Source of the DNA: Chromatocurvus halotolerans
GTDB taxonomy: Bacteria > Pseudomonadota > Gammaproteobacteria > Pseudomonadales > Halieaceae
NCBI RefSeq assembly: GCF_004340525.1
Contig: NZ_SLWX01000003.1
Span: 248,001-312,000 of the forward strand
Length of the DNA stretch: 64,000 nt
Direction of reading: 5' to 3'
The notes under the pieces were generated by a model. That model ran no database searches, had not been told where the DNA came from, and was given only the letters and a program-made list of their open reading frames with translations. The first letter of the stretch is position 1. The number at the start of each line of letters is the position of its first letter. Positions 32,095 through 41,573 of the stretch are shown piece after piece. The translations under genes were made by a program, and so were the position numbers.

Positions 32095-33166
32095 CGGCCC
32101 ACTCGTTAGCGGCCTGCCGGCGCTGACTTGCCGCTGTTTTCAGCGGCGTCTCCGGCGACTGCGTCCGGCAACTCTCCAGCGTTTGCTGTACCTGCTGCAC
32201 ATGCTGTCGCGGCGCGTCGCTGACGGTATCGAGCACGTTCTCGCGCTGTCGCCGCCATTCGCGGTAGGCGGGGGGAAGTACCGCTGACAGCTGGGTCTCG
32301 AGTTGTCGGACGGGCGGGAGAAGGCCGTGAAGTCGCTGGCTGAGTGCCGCGGACCAGGGCTGTATTCCGCGAATAAAAAATTTCTCGACCACATTCTTGA
32401 AGATATCCAGGTCGGGCGAAAGCAGTTTGCCCTGACAGAACCCGCCACCGTCCCGGTGCTCGCGCAGCATCGCATTGGCACCCTCGAGCGCCGCCTTCTG
32501 CAGGTTGAGTGCCGCGAGCAGCGAGCCGGCATCGCCTCTCGCGACGTCGCTGAGCAGCATCTCGAAATCGCGGTTGTTGGCTGAATAGTCGCCTGACAGC
32601 CAGCGTGATGCCAGCGCATTGATGCCGTCCAGAGCCGACAGTGGCGCGCTGCTGGTGGATTCGGGGTAATCGCCAAGGGCCTGTGGCGCCTGCCACAGGC
32701 TGCGGAATTCATCCGTCGCCAGGGTCGCGTTGTAGATGCGGCTGGGCAACTCCCGGCGCTTGCTGTCGAGCGCCGCGCTCAACGCTGATGCCAGGGTCTC
32801 CTGGTCCTCCTCCTTCAGATACTTGATGCAGGCGGGTGCCAGACGGAGGAACTCCAGCTCCAGCAGCAGTTCCTGGGATGGTGGTGCCAGGCGGCCGAGA
32901 CTGCTGTTGCGTTTGCCGACGGTGACCTGGAGTTCGCAGCCCCGCAACGCCAGGAAGTCGAGTGCCGCAAGCCGTCCTGGTGCCAACGGTATGTGCAGTT
33001 TCGCGGCGCGGGGTGGGCGTGGAACAGGTTCCCTTTCCCAGGGCGGGGCCGCTGTCCCCAGGGGCCTCTCCAGCCGCGAGAGGTAGGTATCAAAGGCTTG
33101 CTCTGGGCCGGGGTTGCCGCAGCCAGCCATGAGCGCAGCCAACAGTGCCGGCGGCAGCCACCGCAT
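32048..33166 (-). CDS. DUF3080 family lipoprotein
   Basis: The 372-residue product starts with a lipoprotein signal (MRWLPPALLAALMAGC, lipobox LMAGC, Cys16) and resembles the DUF3080 family of gammaproteobacterial lipoproteins of unknown function: LRGCELQVTVGKRNSSLGRL and a helical periplasmic domain follow. The ATG at 33166 overlaps the stop of the glutathione transferase gene (ATGA). The last 25 or so residues (serine-, alanine- and cysteine-rich, ending GACCG) look unconserved and are encoded in the 47 bp that overlap the BLUF gene, so the C-terminus may have been extended by a lost stop codon. Confidence 0.75.
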   Translation of the reverse strand: MRWLPPALLAALMAGCGNPGPEQAFDTYLSRLERPLGTAAPPWEREPVPRPPRAAKLHIPLAPGRLAALDFLALRGCELQVTVGKRNSSLGRLAPPSQELLLELEFLRLAPACIKYLKEEDQETLASALSAALDSKRRELPSRIYNATLATDEFRSLWQAPQALGDYPESTSSAPLSALDGINALASRWLSGDYSANNRDFEMLLSDVARGDAGSLLAALNLQKAALEGANAMLREHRDGGGFCQGKLLSPDLDIFKNVVEKFFIRGIQPWSAALSQRLHGLLPPVRQLETQLSAVLPPAYREWRRQRENVLDTVSDAPRQHVQQVQQTLESCRTQSPETPLKTAASQRRQAANEWAASTSAGTSASGACCG

Positions 33167-33792
33167 CAGCCGGCGTCTAGCGCCTGCCGGACGCGCTCGC
33201 GCCATGCCAGCAGAGACTCGCAGTCTTCCGGGAGGCTTTCCTTGACCCAGCCTGCAAACTCGGTGCAAACCAGCAGATCGATGTCAGCGAGAGTGAGCGC
33301 GTCTCCCACCAGAAAATCCCGCCCGCTGAGTGCATCATCATAGGCTTGCCAGCCGCGCCGCAGGCGCTCGCGACCCCGGTCTACCAGAGCGGGAATCTGG
33401 GGGATTTTCACCGGCCCTGGCAATGCGCGGTCCGCAAAGTTGGGATTGCCGTTGCGCAGTACCTCGGCGACAGCGGTGAACGCATTCATGTAGATATGAT
33501 GGTCCCAGCCGAGCACCTGCGCTCGTGCCAGAGGCGTGGTCCCCATCAGCGGCTTCTGGGGGTACAGTGACTCCAGGTAGTCGCACATGGCGATGACCTC
33601 TGTCATCAGCGTACCGTCGTCAAGAATCAGCGTGGGGACGGTGCCTGAGGGGGAGATGGCGCGATAGGCCTCGCCCAACTGTTCCAGCTGCATGAGGTCG
33701 ACCTGAGTGGTGTCGATATCGATGTCTTTCCAGGCGAGGAACAGACCGAGTCGGCGAGGATTCGGCGCAGGATCATAGGTGTAAAGATGCAT
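33166..33792 (-). CDS. Glutathione S-transferase family protein
   Basis: The 208-residue protein has an N-terminal thioredoxin-like GST domain (MHLYTYDPAPNPRRLGLFL, then SPSGTVPTLILDDG and TEVIAMCDYLE) and a helical C-terminal domain with GDALTLADIDLLV. The glutathione-contacting proline (VPTL) and the ES/TE loop position (LMTEVI) are visible. Substrate is unknown. The start at 33792 gives the normal N-terminus; the longer frame to 34158 covers the divergent cytochrome gene region and is rejected. Confidence 0.9.
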   Translation of the reverse strand: MHLYTYDPAPNPRRLGLFLAWKDIDIDTTQVDLMQLEQLGEAYRAISPSGTVPTLILDDGTLMTEVIAMCDYLESLYPQKPLMGTTPLARAQVLGWDHHIYMNAFTAVAEVLRNGNPNFADRALPGPVKIPQIPALVDRGRERLRRGWQAYDDALSGRDFLVGDALTLADIDLLVCTEFAGWVKESLPEDCESLLAWRERVRQALDAG

Positions 33793-33961
33793 GGCGTTGC
33801 CTGTGGCTGTGGGAACGTGGACAAAGGGTAGCAGACGTTCTATGCCGTTGCTTGCCGGTCGGCGTCGCTGGCAGTCTCGACAGAGCGGGAGACACCGCCT
33901 CGAGTTTTCCAGGCGCAGGATACTGGCTATAATGCGCGCCCCGACAAAAGGAGACGATAGC

Positions 33962-34402
33962 GTGCTCAAGCAATTATCAGCAATGTTCATACTTGGCAGC
34001 CTGGCGCTGTCAGCACAGGCGGTCGAGTTGACCGAGGAGCAGCGTGCGGCCATCGAAGCGCGTCTGAAGCCGCACGGCGATCTCTGCCTCAGCGGCGATT
34101 CCAACTGCGCCGGCGCCGTCATGGCGAGTGCGGATTCATCCGCAGGCGGCAGCGACATTTCCGGTGAGGCGGTCTACAACCAGGCGTGCATGGCATGTCA
34201 CAGCTCCGGCGCCGGTGGAGCCCCCATTGTGGGACAGGTAGATCAGTGGAGCGAACGTCTGGCCAAGGGCCGGGATGCGTTGCACCAGAGCGGTCTGCAG
34301 GGTGTCGAGGGCACCAGCATGATGGCCAAGGGCGGACGCGCGGACCTGTCGGACGAGCAGGTTATGGCCGCGGTCGACTACATGGTCGACAACAGCCAAT
34401 AA
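33962..34402 (+). CDS. Cytochrome c5-type monohaem protein
   Basis: The product (146 residues from a GTG with AGGAG 8 bp upstream) has a signal peptide (cleavage near SAQA-VE, residue 20), an N-terminal segment with two extra cysteines (Cys42 and Cys49, HGDLCLSGDSNC) and one haem motif Cys76-Met-Ala-Cys79-His80. Met121 in TSMMAKGGR is the probable sixth ligand. It is a periplasmic electron carrier of the c5 family. TATAAT at 33928-33933 is a likely -10 box. It could carry electrons to terminal oxidases or to PufC, but nothing in the sequence shows its partner. Confidence 0.9.
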   Translation: MLKQLSAMFILGSLALSAQAVELTEEQRAAIEARLKPHGDLCLSGDSNCAGAVMASADSSAGGSDISGEAVYNQACMACHSSGAGGAPIVGQVDQWSERLAKGRDALHQSGLQGVEGTSMMAKGGRADLSDEQVMAAVDYMVDNSQ

Positions 34403-34409
34403 GCCGAGC

Positions 34410-34456
34410 GGGGCCGCGGGATTCGCCCGAGCGGGCGCATCCCGGCAGTCGGCCCC
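34410..34456. terminator. Long stem-loop between convergent cytochrome c and rep genes
   Basis: Nested stems: GGGGCCG (34410-34416) / CGGCCCC (34450-34456), CGGGAT (34417-34422) / ATCCCG (34439-34444), and CGCCC (34424-34428) / GGGCG (34433-34437). It fills the 63-bp space between the two stop codons and could end transcripts from both sides, although T runs are missing. Confidence 0.65.
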
Positions 34457-34465
34457 ATATCAATC

Positions 34466-36460
34466 TCAATCCAGCAGCGCCTGCAGGCTGGTGAGCGTTT
34501 CCCTGCCGCGGGCGAGATTGCGCTCTACATCCTTTTCGGTCCCGCCAAGCCACTCCATGTCCTCCCTTGGCAGTTCATCCAGAAAGCGACTCGGCTGGCA
34601 ATCCACCCGCTCGCCGAACTGGCGCCGCGTGCGTGACCAGGTCATGCACAGGGTTTGTTGCGCCCGCGTCAGTCCGACATAGGCGAGGCGACGCTCTTCC
34701 TCCACGGCGCCGCTTTCCACGCTGTTGCGGTGCGGCAGCAGCTTTTCCTCCATCCCCACGATAAACACATGGGGGAATTCCAGTCCTTTGGCCGCATGCA
34801 GGGTCAGCAGCTGAACACAGGTATCGCTGTTTTTCTCTTCTTCCTGCTGTTCCATCAGGTCCCGGAGCACCAGCTGCGCAATCGCGTCGGGCAGCGTGCG
34901 CTGCTCGCGCTGTATCAGACGCGACAGGCTGTCCAGAAGAAAGTGAACGTTGCCCATGCGCCGCTGCGCCACGTCCTCGCTCGAGCTGTTCCTGTGCAGC
35001 CAGTCCTCGTAGCGGATGTTGCGCAGCAGCTGATGTACACCCGCGATATTGCCGCTATCACCGGCCCGCCTTGCTTCATCCAGATGCCCGAGCAGCGTCT
35101 GCAGCTGGCGCAGGCTGGCGGGATTAATGATGTCGGAGCCGACGTCACTGCAGGCCTGTGCCATGCTGCAGTGTTGCTGCGCGGCGAGGCTGCCAATGGC
35201 CTGCAGGGTTGCGGTACCGAGGCCGCGACGCGGAACATTGGCGATACGCAGAAAGGCGTTGTCGTCATCACGGTTGATCAGCAGACGCAGGTAGGCCATG
35301 ACATCCTTTATCTCGTTGCGCGCGAAAAACGAGGTGCCGCCGCTGATCTGATAGGGAACGCCCTGCTGCTGCAGGGCAAGCTCCACCAGTTTCGACTGGT
35401 GGTTGCCACGATACAGAATGGCGTAGTCACCGAGACGGGTGCCGCGCCGCAGCTGGTGATCCAGAATCTCCGCCACCACCTGGCCGGCCTCGGCATCCTC
35501 GTCGGCGCATTCGATGACCCGCAAGGGATCGCCAGGCCCCAGACCGCTCCAGAGCTGCTTTTCAAACAGGTGGGCATTGTTGGCAATCAACTGGTTGGCC
35601 GCCTGCAGGATACGGCCCGTGGAGCGGTAGTTCTGCTCCAGCTTGACGATCCTGAGCCCCGGAAAATCCGCCTGGAGCTGGGCCAGGTTCTCCGGTCGGG
35701 CGCCGCGCCAGGCGTAGATCGACTGATCGTCATCGCCGACCACGGTCAGCGCCGCGCGCAGCCCGGTGAGTTGCCGAACCAGCCGGTACTGTGCTTCATT
35801 GGTGTCCTGGTACTCGTCCACGAGCATGTAGTGAACCCGCTCCTGCCAGCGCTGCCGCGTGTCGGAACAGCCTTCCAGAAGGCGCGCCGGCAGCATCAGC
35901 AGATCATCGAAATCCACCGCATTGAACGCGCGCAGTGCGTCGCTGTAGCGCTGGTAGCTCCGCGCTGCCAGCAGATCCGCCGGGCCGGATGCCTCGCGCA
36001 ACGCTTCCTCACTGTCTGTACACGTGTTTTTCCACGCGGAAATGCGCTGGGCAACGGCGCCGGCCTGCTCTGCTGCCGCCTTGCTTTCCTGCCGCAGCAG
36101 TTCCTGCAGCAGTGTCAGCGTGTCCTGGTTGTCGAAGATGGAGAAACCGCGGCGCAGGGACAGCTGCGCCTGTTCACGCCGGATGATGGTCAGCCCCAGC
36201 TGGTGAAAGGTGCTGATGGTCAGGCTTTCGGCCGCTTCTTTTGATAGCAGGTTGCCGACGCGCTGGCGCATTTCGCGCGCTGCCTTGTTGGTGAAGGTCA
36301 CCGCCGCGACGCGATCGGGCCGCAGGCCACATTGTTTGATAAGGAAGGCGATTTTTTCGGTAATGACGCTGGTTTTACCGCTGCCGGCGCCGGCAAGCAC
36401 CAGGAGTGGACCATCAATATAGCGCACGGCCTCGCGCTGCTGGGGGTTCAGACGTGACAT
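34466..36460 (-). CDS. rep: ATP-dependent DNA helicase Rep
   Basis: The 664-residue protein is a superfamily-1A 3'-5' helicase of the Rep type, which removes proteins ahead of replication forks. Seen are MSRLNPQQREAVRYIDGPLL, Walker A GAGSGKTSV, VTFTNKAAREM (motif Ia), a VDEYQDTNEAQY Walker B, GDDDQSIYAWRGA (motif III), LEQNYRST (motif IV) and LTLHAAKGLEF (motif V). The length is near that of Escherichia coli Rep (673) and shorter than UvrD. The start at 36460 was preferred to the longer frame because it gives Rep's usual first residues. Confidence 0.94.
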   Translation of the reverse strand: MSRLNPQQREAVRYIDGPLLVLAGAGSGKTSVITEKIAFLIKQCGLRPDRVAAVTFTNKAAREMRQRVGNLLSKEAAESLTISTFHQLGLTIIRREQAQLSLRRGFSIFDNQDTLTLLQELLRQESKAAAEQAGAVAQRISAWKNTCTDSEEALREASGPADLLAARSYQRYSDALRAFNAVDFDDLLMLPARLLEGCSDTRQRWQERVHYMLVDEYQDTNEAQYRLVRQLTGLRAALTVVGDDDQSIYAWRGARPENLAQLQADFPGLRIVKLEQNYRSTGRILQAANQLIANNAHLFEKQLWSGLGPGDPLRVIECADEDAEAGQVVAEILDHQLRRGTRLGDYAILYRGNHQSKLVELALQQQGVPYQISGGTSFFARNEIKDVMAYLRLLINRDDDNAFLRIANVPRRGLGTATLQAIGSLAAQQHCSMAQACSDVGSDIINPASLRQLQTLLGHLDEARRAGDSGNIAGVHQLLRNIRYEDWLHRNSSSEDVAQRRMGNVHFLLDSLSRLIQREQRTLPDAIAQLVLRDLMEQQEEEKNSDTCVQLLTLHAAKGLEFPHVFIVGMEEKLLPHRNSVESGAVEEERRLAYVGLTRAQQTLCMTWSRTRRQFGERVDCQPSRFLDELPREDMEWLGGTEKDVERNLARGRETLTSLQALLD

Positions 36461-36545
36461 GCGCTGGGTAGGGCCTCGGGCTGCTGTCGGTGACGGCCGC
36501 GCATCGTCGCATGAACGCGCGCATCGTGGAACCACTGCGCCGGCT

Positions 36546-38030
36546 TCACAGCGGCAGGCGGTAGCTGATGGCTTCATCAATATGGCGTGTGGTTACCGAC
36601 AGGCTTTCTTCGAGGTCCGCGATAGTGCGCGAGACACGGATCAGCCGGTGCGCTGCCCTGGCGGAGAGTCTCAGTCGGCTGATGGCGGCTTCCAGCCTGC
36701 GCGTCGCGGCGCTTTCCAGCTGACAGGCTGAGCGCCATTCGCTGCTGGCAATATCGGCGTTGCATTTGCGCTGGCGTGCGAGCTGCCGCTGTCGTGCGCG
36801 TGTCACGCGCTGTCGCACTGACTCAGAGGTTTCGGCCCTGCCCGCCTCAAGCAGCAGCGTTCTGGCATCGGTTCGAGGAACATCAACATGCAGGTCGATC
36901 CGGTCCAGCAAGGGGCCCGACAGGCGTTGCTGGTAGCGCAGAATCCTGTCGGGCGTGCAACGGCAGCTGTGGTCGGGGTCGCCCGCATAGCCGCAGGGGC
37001 AGGGATTCATGGCGGCGACCAGCTGAAAATCCGCGGGGTAGGTAACCTTGCGACGGGCCCTCGACAGCGTGATGCTGCGGGATTCCAGGGGCTCCCGCAG
37101 CATATCGAGTGTCCGGCGGGAGAATTCCGGCAGTTCATCAAGAAACAGGATGCCGCCGTGCGCCAGTGAAATTTCTCCGGGTGCCGGCAGATTGCCGCCA
37201 CCGACGAGCGCCGCGGCACTGGCGCTGTGATGCGGCGCGCGGAAGGGATGCCCGCCGGTGATGGTGCTTTCCACGGTCAGGCTGTGCAGCGCCAGCGAGA
37301 CGAGTCGCTGGGAGGCATCCATCGGTGGCAGAATGCCGGCAAGTCGGCTAGCCAGCATGGTCTTGCCGGTTCCGGGTGGACCGCGCATCAGCAGGTGGTG
37401 TCGACCCGCTGCCGCGATTTCCAGCGTCCGTCTGGCGGTGCCCTGTCCGACCACATCCGCAAGGTCAGGCATCGCCCTGCAGTCCCTGTCCTCGTTCGGC
37501 GCAGCCGGTGTCATTGCACGCCGTCCGCGAAGTCCGGCGCAGAGCGACAGCAGATCCGTGGCGCCTATCACCCGACTCTCCGGAGCCCGCGCGGCGTCTC
37601 CGGCACAGGCGGCGGGAACCACCAGCGTGCGACCCGCCCCGGCGCTGGCAATAGCGACCGGCACTGCGCCGCGCACGGCGCGAATGCCGCCGTCCAGCGC
37701 CAGCTCGCCAATGAACTCAAATGCCTGCAGACCCCGCATCGGCAGCTGTGCAGAGGCCGCGAGGATGCCCAGAGCGATGGGCAGGTCGAAACGTCCGCCG
37801 CCCTTGGGCAGGTCTGCCGGCGCCAGGTTGACGGTAATGCGGCGATCCGGGAAGTCGAAACAGGAATTGAGCAGTGCGCTGCGCACGCGATCACGACTTT
37901 CCCTGACGGCGGTCTCGGGCATGCCGACGATGTGAAAAGCGGGTAGACCGCTGGACAGGTGCGTCTCCACCCGTACGAGGGGCGCGTTCAGTCCATCGCT
38001 ACCGCGGCTGTAGACCAAGGCGTATTGCAT
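36546..38030 (-). CDS. comM: YifB/ComM-family Mg-chelatase-like AAA+ ATPase
   Basis: The 494-residue protein has an N-terminal Lon-protease-like fold (about 1-170), an AAA+ module with Walker A RGPPGTGKTMLASRL and Walker B ILFLDELPEFSR, and a C-terminal Mg-chelatase-like domain with a cysteine-rich stretch (NPCPCGYAGDPDHSCRC). ComM is a hexameric helicase that promotes branch migration during natural transformation in competent gammaproteobacteria; the gene is also widespread in species not known to be competent. Despite its chelatase-like domain it is not a BchI or BchD. Confidence 0.93.
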   Translation of the reverse strand: MQYALVYSRGSDGLNAPLVRVETHLSSGLPAFHIVGMPETAVRESRDRVRSALLNSCFDFPDRRITVNLAPADLPKGGGRFDLPIALGILAASAQLPMRGLQAFEFIGELALDGGIRAVRGAVPVAIASAGAGRTLVVPAACAGDAARAPESRVIGATDLLSLCAGLRGRRAMTPAAPNEDRDCRAMPDLADVVGQGTARRTLEIAAAGRHHLLMRGPPGTGKTMLASRLAGILPPMDASQRLVSLALHSLTVESTITGGHPFRAPHHSASAAALVGGGNLPAPGEISLAHGGILFLDELPEFSRRTLDMLREPLESRSITLSRARRKVTYPADFQLVAAMNPCPCGYAGDPDHSCRCTPDRILRYQQRLSGPLLDRIDLHVDVPRTDARTLLLEAGRAETSESVRQRVTRARQRQLARQRKCNADIASSEWRSACQLESAATRRLEAAISRLRLSARAAHRLIRVSRTIADLEESLSVTTRHIDEAISYRLPL

Positions 38031-38101
38031 GCTCGTCCCTGAGCCTCATTGTCTTTGATCCGCGACACATCCTGTGCGCGTTACATCATTGCTGTCCGCT
38101 G

Positions 38102-38368
38102 CTAACGTTTCTGCTGAGCCTCGAGATCGTCGATGGCGGCGGTCAGAGCGGCGAGCTCGGATTCCAGCGTCCGCACCCGCTCCTGCGTTCTTGCCAGCAG
38201 CTCTGTCTGGGCATCGAACTCATCCCTCGCCACGACGTCGAGCCGCTGCAGTGCAGATTGCACCAGCAGGCGGGCATTGCGGTCTACCTCGCTGCGCAGT
38301 CCTTCGCCGCCAACCAGCTGGTTGACCTGCTGGATCATGTCGCCAAATGGTGGCGGTTTCAGTGCCAT
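38102..38368 (-). CDS. ubiK: Ubiquinone biosynthesis accessory factor UbiK (YqiC family)
   Basis: The 88-residue protein has the short conserved N-terminus (PPFGDMIQQVNQLVGG), a middle amphipathic part and a long coiled-coil C-terminus (about 50-86, with LARTQERVRTLESELAAL). UbiK binds UbiJ and supports aerobic ubiquinone synthesis in the Ubi complex. It stands alone, divergent from glnK and near comM, as in many Pseudomonas-like genomes. Confidence 0.88.
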   Translation of the reverse strand: MALKPPPFGDMIQQVNQLVGGEGLRSEVDRNARLLVQSALQRLDVVARDEFDAQTELLARTQERVRTLESELAALTAAIDDLEAQQKR

Positions 38369-39047
<679 letters not shown>

Positions 39048-39095
39048 CGCTTTTTGGCAGGCCACAACGGTGACTTCGACGCGAGAGTGATTTTC

Positions 39096-40367
39096 ATGGA
39101 AAACCAGATATTTGAACTGCAGTATGCCCTCGATACCTTTTATTTCCTTGTCTGCGGGGCCCTTGTCATGTGGATGGCAGCCGGCTTTGCGATGCTCGAG
39201 GCAGGGCTTGTCCGGTCCAAGAACACCACCGAAATCCTGACAAAGAACGTCGCGCTTTTCTCGGTCGCGTCCACGATGTATCTCATCTGTGGGTATCACT
39301 TCATGTATGGCGGTGGCTTCTTTCTCTCCGGTATCACCACGGTTGCCGCCATGGATGATGCCGCGGTCGCCCGGGTGCTGGTGGATTCAGCGGACGCGGG
39401 CTTCGACGGCGACTCGGTCTACTCCAGTGCGTCGGATTTTTTCTTTCAGGTGGTGTTTGTTGCCACGGCCATGTCGATCGTCTCCGGCGCTGTGGCCGAG
39501 CGCATGAAGCTCTGGGTGTTTCTCGCCTTCGCTGTCGTGATGACCGGGTTCATCTATCCGATCGAAGGCGGCTGGACCTGGGGCGAGAAAGATGTGCCAT
39601 TGATTGGAGCGCTGAGCTATAGCGACTATGCGGGCTCCGGTATCGTGCACATGGCGGGAGCGGCCGCTGCCCTGGCGGGGGTTCTTCTGCTGGGGGCGCG
39701 CAAAGGAAAGTATGGTGCCGATGGCTCGATCCGGGCCATACCCGGCGCGAACATGCCGCTGGCCACTCTCGGAACCTTTATTCTGTGGATGGGATGGTTT
39801 GGCTTCAATGGGGGGTCCACCCTGAAACTGGGCGGTATCGGCGTTGCCAACGAAGTGGCGAACGTCTTCCTCAACACCAACGCGGCCGCCGCTGGCGGTT
39901 TGATTTCTGCCCTGATTGTAGCGCGACTGGTGTTTGGCAAGGCAGATCTGACCATGGCGCTCAACGGCGCTCTGGCAGGCCTGGTTGCTATCACTGCCGA
40001 GCCAGCCGATCCCTCGCCACTGCTGGCGACAGTGATTGGCGCGGTTGGCGGCATCATTGTGGTCTTCAGCATTGTCTCGCTCGACAAGCTCCGTATCGAC
40101 GATCCCGTCGGTGCCATCTCCGTGCATGGCGTCGTTGGGCTGTGGGGCATTTTCGCGGTTCTGCTGTCTGACGCAGAGGCAACGTTCCTGGGTCAGCTCA
40201 TCGGCGCGGCGGTCATCTTTGTCTGGGTGTTTGTCGCCAGCCTGGCGGTGTGGGGCATCCTCAAGGCGGTGGTGGGGATTCGCGTCAGCGAGGAAGAGGA
40301 GTACGAGGGCGTCGACGTATCGGAGTGTGGTCTGGAGGCCTATCCGGAGTTTGTGGCGGCGAAATAA
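39096..40367 (+). CDS. amtB: Ammonium transporter AmtB
   Basis: The 423-residue Amt/Rh-family channel has eleven membrane segments, the signature AGFAMLEAGLVRSKNTTEIL, and GWFGFNGGSTL; a conserved histidine is in SVHGVVGLWGIF. I chose the ATG at 39096 (MENQIFELQYALDTFYFL) because the upstream frame starts with TTG and has no family residues. The first hydrophobic part is the first transmembrane helix and not an obvious cleaved signal. GlnK normally blocks AmtB when nitrogen is plentiful. Confidence 0.95.
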   Translation: MENQIFELQYALDTFYFLVCGALVMWMAAGFAMLEAGLVRSKNTTEILTKNVALFSVASTMYLICGYHFMYGGGFFLSGITTVAAMDDAAVARVLVDSADAGFDGDSVYSSASDFFFQVVFVATAMSIVSGAVAERMKLWVFLAFAVVMTGFIYPIEGGWTWGEKDVPLIGALSYSDYAGSGIVHMAGAAAALAGVLLLGARKGKYGADGSIRAIPGANMPLATLGTFILWMGWFGFNGGSTLKLGGIGVANEVANVFLNTNAAAAGGLISALIVARLVFGKADLTMALNGALAGLVAITAEPADPSPLLATVIGAVGGIIVVFSIVSLDKLRIDDPVGAISVHGVVGLWGIFAVLLSDAEATFLGQLIGAAVIFVWVFVASLAVWGILKAVVGIRVSEEEEYEGVDVSECGLEAYPEFVAAK

Positions 40368-40397
40368 GCTTGCGGGCGCATTGAAAAATGCGGTTTT

Positions 40398-40422
40398 AGG
40401 GGCCCTCGGGTCCCTTTTTTTT
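40398..40422 (+). terminator. Rho-independent terminator of glnK-amtB
   Basis: AGGGGCC and GGGTCCCT form a hairpin with a small CTC loop, followed directly by eight T residues (40415-40422). It separates amtB from the second PII gene, which should therefore have its own promoter. Confidence 0.85.
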
Positions 40423-40439
40423 GTCTCGCCGCCGGATGC

Positions 40440-40469
40440 TTGCCACACCTGCCCTCCACTCCCTATCAT
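40440..40469 (+). promoter_or_regulatory. Candidate sigma70 promoter of the second PII gene
   Basis: TTGCCA (40440-40445) and TATCAT (40464-40469) each match five of six consensus bases and are 18 bp apart; the ATG is 31 bp further downstream. This would give expression that does not depend on sigma54. Confidence 0.55.
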
Positions 40470-40499
40470 CGGCGCTTCACCAACAGGAGTTGCATCACC

Positions 40500-40838
40500 A
40501 TGAAACTAGTTACCGCGATCATCAAGCCGTTCAAGATGGACGATGTGCGCGCCGCACTGTCTGATATTGGTGTGCAAGGCATCACCGTCACGGAAGTGAA
40601 GGGATTCGGGCGTCAGCGCGGTCATACCGAGCTGTATCGCGGTGCGGAGTATGTGGTCGATTTTCTGCCCAAGCTGAAGCTTGAGATTGCTGTTGCCGAA
40701 AGTCAGCTCGACGCCATTATCGAAGCGATCATCCAGTCGGCAAACACCGGAAAGATCGGCGACGGCAAGATTTTCGTCACCGATATGGAGCAGGTCATTC
40801 GCATCCGGACCGGCGAGTCCGGTGAAGAGGCGGTCTGA
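40500..40838 (+). CDS. glnB: Second nitrogen regulatory PII protein (GlnB-type)
   Basis: A 112-residue PII protein very similar to the one in front of amtB (first 40 residues nearly the same; T-loop [10 protein letters not shown] with Tyr51 unchanged) but differing at 70-100, where it has [24 protein letters not shown] lies 9 bp before the ATG. It is separated from amtB by a strong terminator and has its own sigma70-like promoter, so it is probably the constitutive GlnB-type paralogue; the symbol is given on that reasoning and could be exchanged with glnK. Confidence 0.85.
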   Translation: MKLVTAIIKPFKMDDVRAALSDIGVQGITVTEVKGFGRQRGHTELYRGAEYVVDFLPKLKLEIAVAESQLDAIIEAIIQSANTGKIGDGKIFVTDMEQVIRIRTGESGEEAV

Positions 40839-40850
40839 TGCGCCGCGGGT

Positions 40851-41573
40851 TCAGCCAGCAGGCAGTTCTGATCGGTGTTGCAGGGCCCGCAATGCCTGCG
40901 GCAGATCTCCCAGACAGCTGATTTCCACGTCCGGCCGCACATCCGCTGTGGCAGATTCTCTATTGGGATTGAACCATACCGTTCGCAGACCTGCGTCCCG
41001 AGCTCCCCGGACATCGTGCCCGAGGCTGTCGCCGACGTGCGCAATGTTGTGCGGCTCTACCCCCGACCGCGCTATGGCAGCCTGAAACATGTCGGGGGCG
41101 GGCTTGCTGGCGCCGATATCCTCGGCGAGAAAGGCAAAATCAAAGTAGTCGCCGGCATCGGTCTTGTAGATATCGGCGTTGCCGTTGGTCAGCGCGCCGA
41201 GACGATAGCTTCGATGCAGCTGCTGAATCACGGCGAGGGCTTCCTCGTACAGTTCGACGGCGTGTCTTTCCTGCAGGAACACGGCGAAGGCGGCTTCTGC
41301 CCCGGCCTGTGCAGTGGCGTGGTCATATCCGGCCTGCCGCTGCAGCTCATACAGCACGGTCTGGCGCATGCGGCTGACATGGTGCAGGAGTTCAGGATGT
41401 CGCTGCGCTACTGCCTTGCGCACCGCCAGGAGGGCATCGTGGTCAATGCCCTCCATACTGCCGGGACGGTGCTCCAGCATCCATGCACGCTGGGTTTCTT
41501 CGGCGCGCAGCAGCGCTGGGGTCACGTCCCACAGGGTATTGTCGAGATCGAAGGTGACGACGCGAATGCTCAA
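40851..41573 (-). CDS. HAD-family hydrolase, YigB-like
   Basis: The 240-residue protein shows the HAD motifs: FDLDNTLWD (nucleophile and acid/base aspartates, residues about 8-16), TNGNAD (motif II), KPAPDMF (motif III) and HVGDSLGHDV (motif IV). In gammaproteobacteria the YigB member next to xerC dephosphorylates a riboflavin-pathway intermediate and FMN. The order HAD-xerC-DUF484-dapF is conserved in Escherichia coli and Pseudomonas. The ATG overlaps the xerC stop by 4 bp. Confidence 0.88.
   Translation of the reverse strand: MSIRVVTFDLDNTLWDVTPALLRAEETQRAWMLEHRPGSMEGIDHDALLAVRKAVAQRHPELLHHVSRMRQTVLYELQRQAGYDHATAQAGAEAAFAVFLQERHAVELYEEALAVIQQLHRSYRLGALTNGNADIYKTDAGDYFDFAFLAEDIGASKPAPDMFQAAIARSGVEPHNIAHVGDSLGHDVRGARDAGLRTVWFNPNRESATADVRPDVEISCLGDLPQALRALQHRSELPAG

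Noticed and set aside
34655-36244. Long open frame of 529 codons opposite rep
   Set aside because: It is an antisense shadow of a GC-rich gene with clear helicase motifs; no family resemblance and no ribosome-binding site.
36546-38030. Mg-chelatase-like ATPase considered as bchI or bchD
   Set aside because: The Lon-like N-terminus and YifB/ComM motifs identify it as ComM; it lies in housekeeping context.
39387-40469. 360-codon frame opposite amtB
   Set aside because: Antisense to a strongly conserved channel gene; composition is rich in His, Arg and Gln, typical of reverse-strand shadows.
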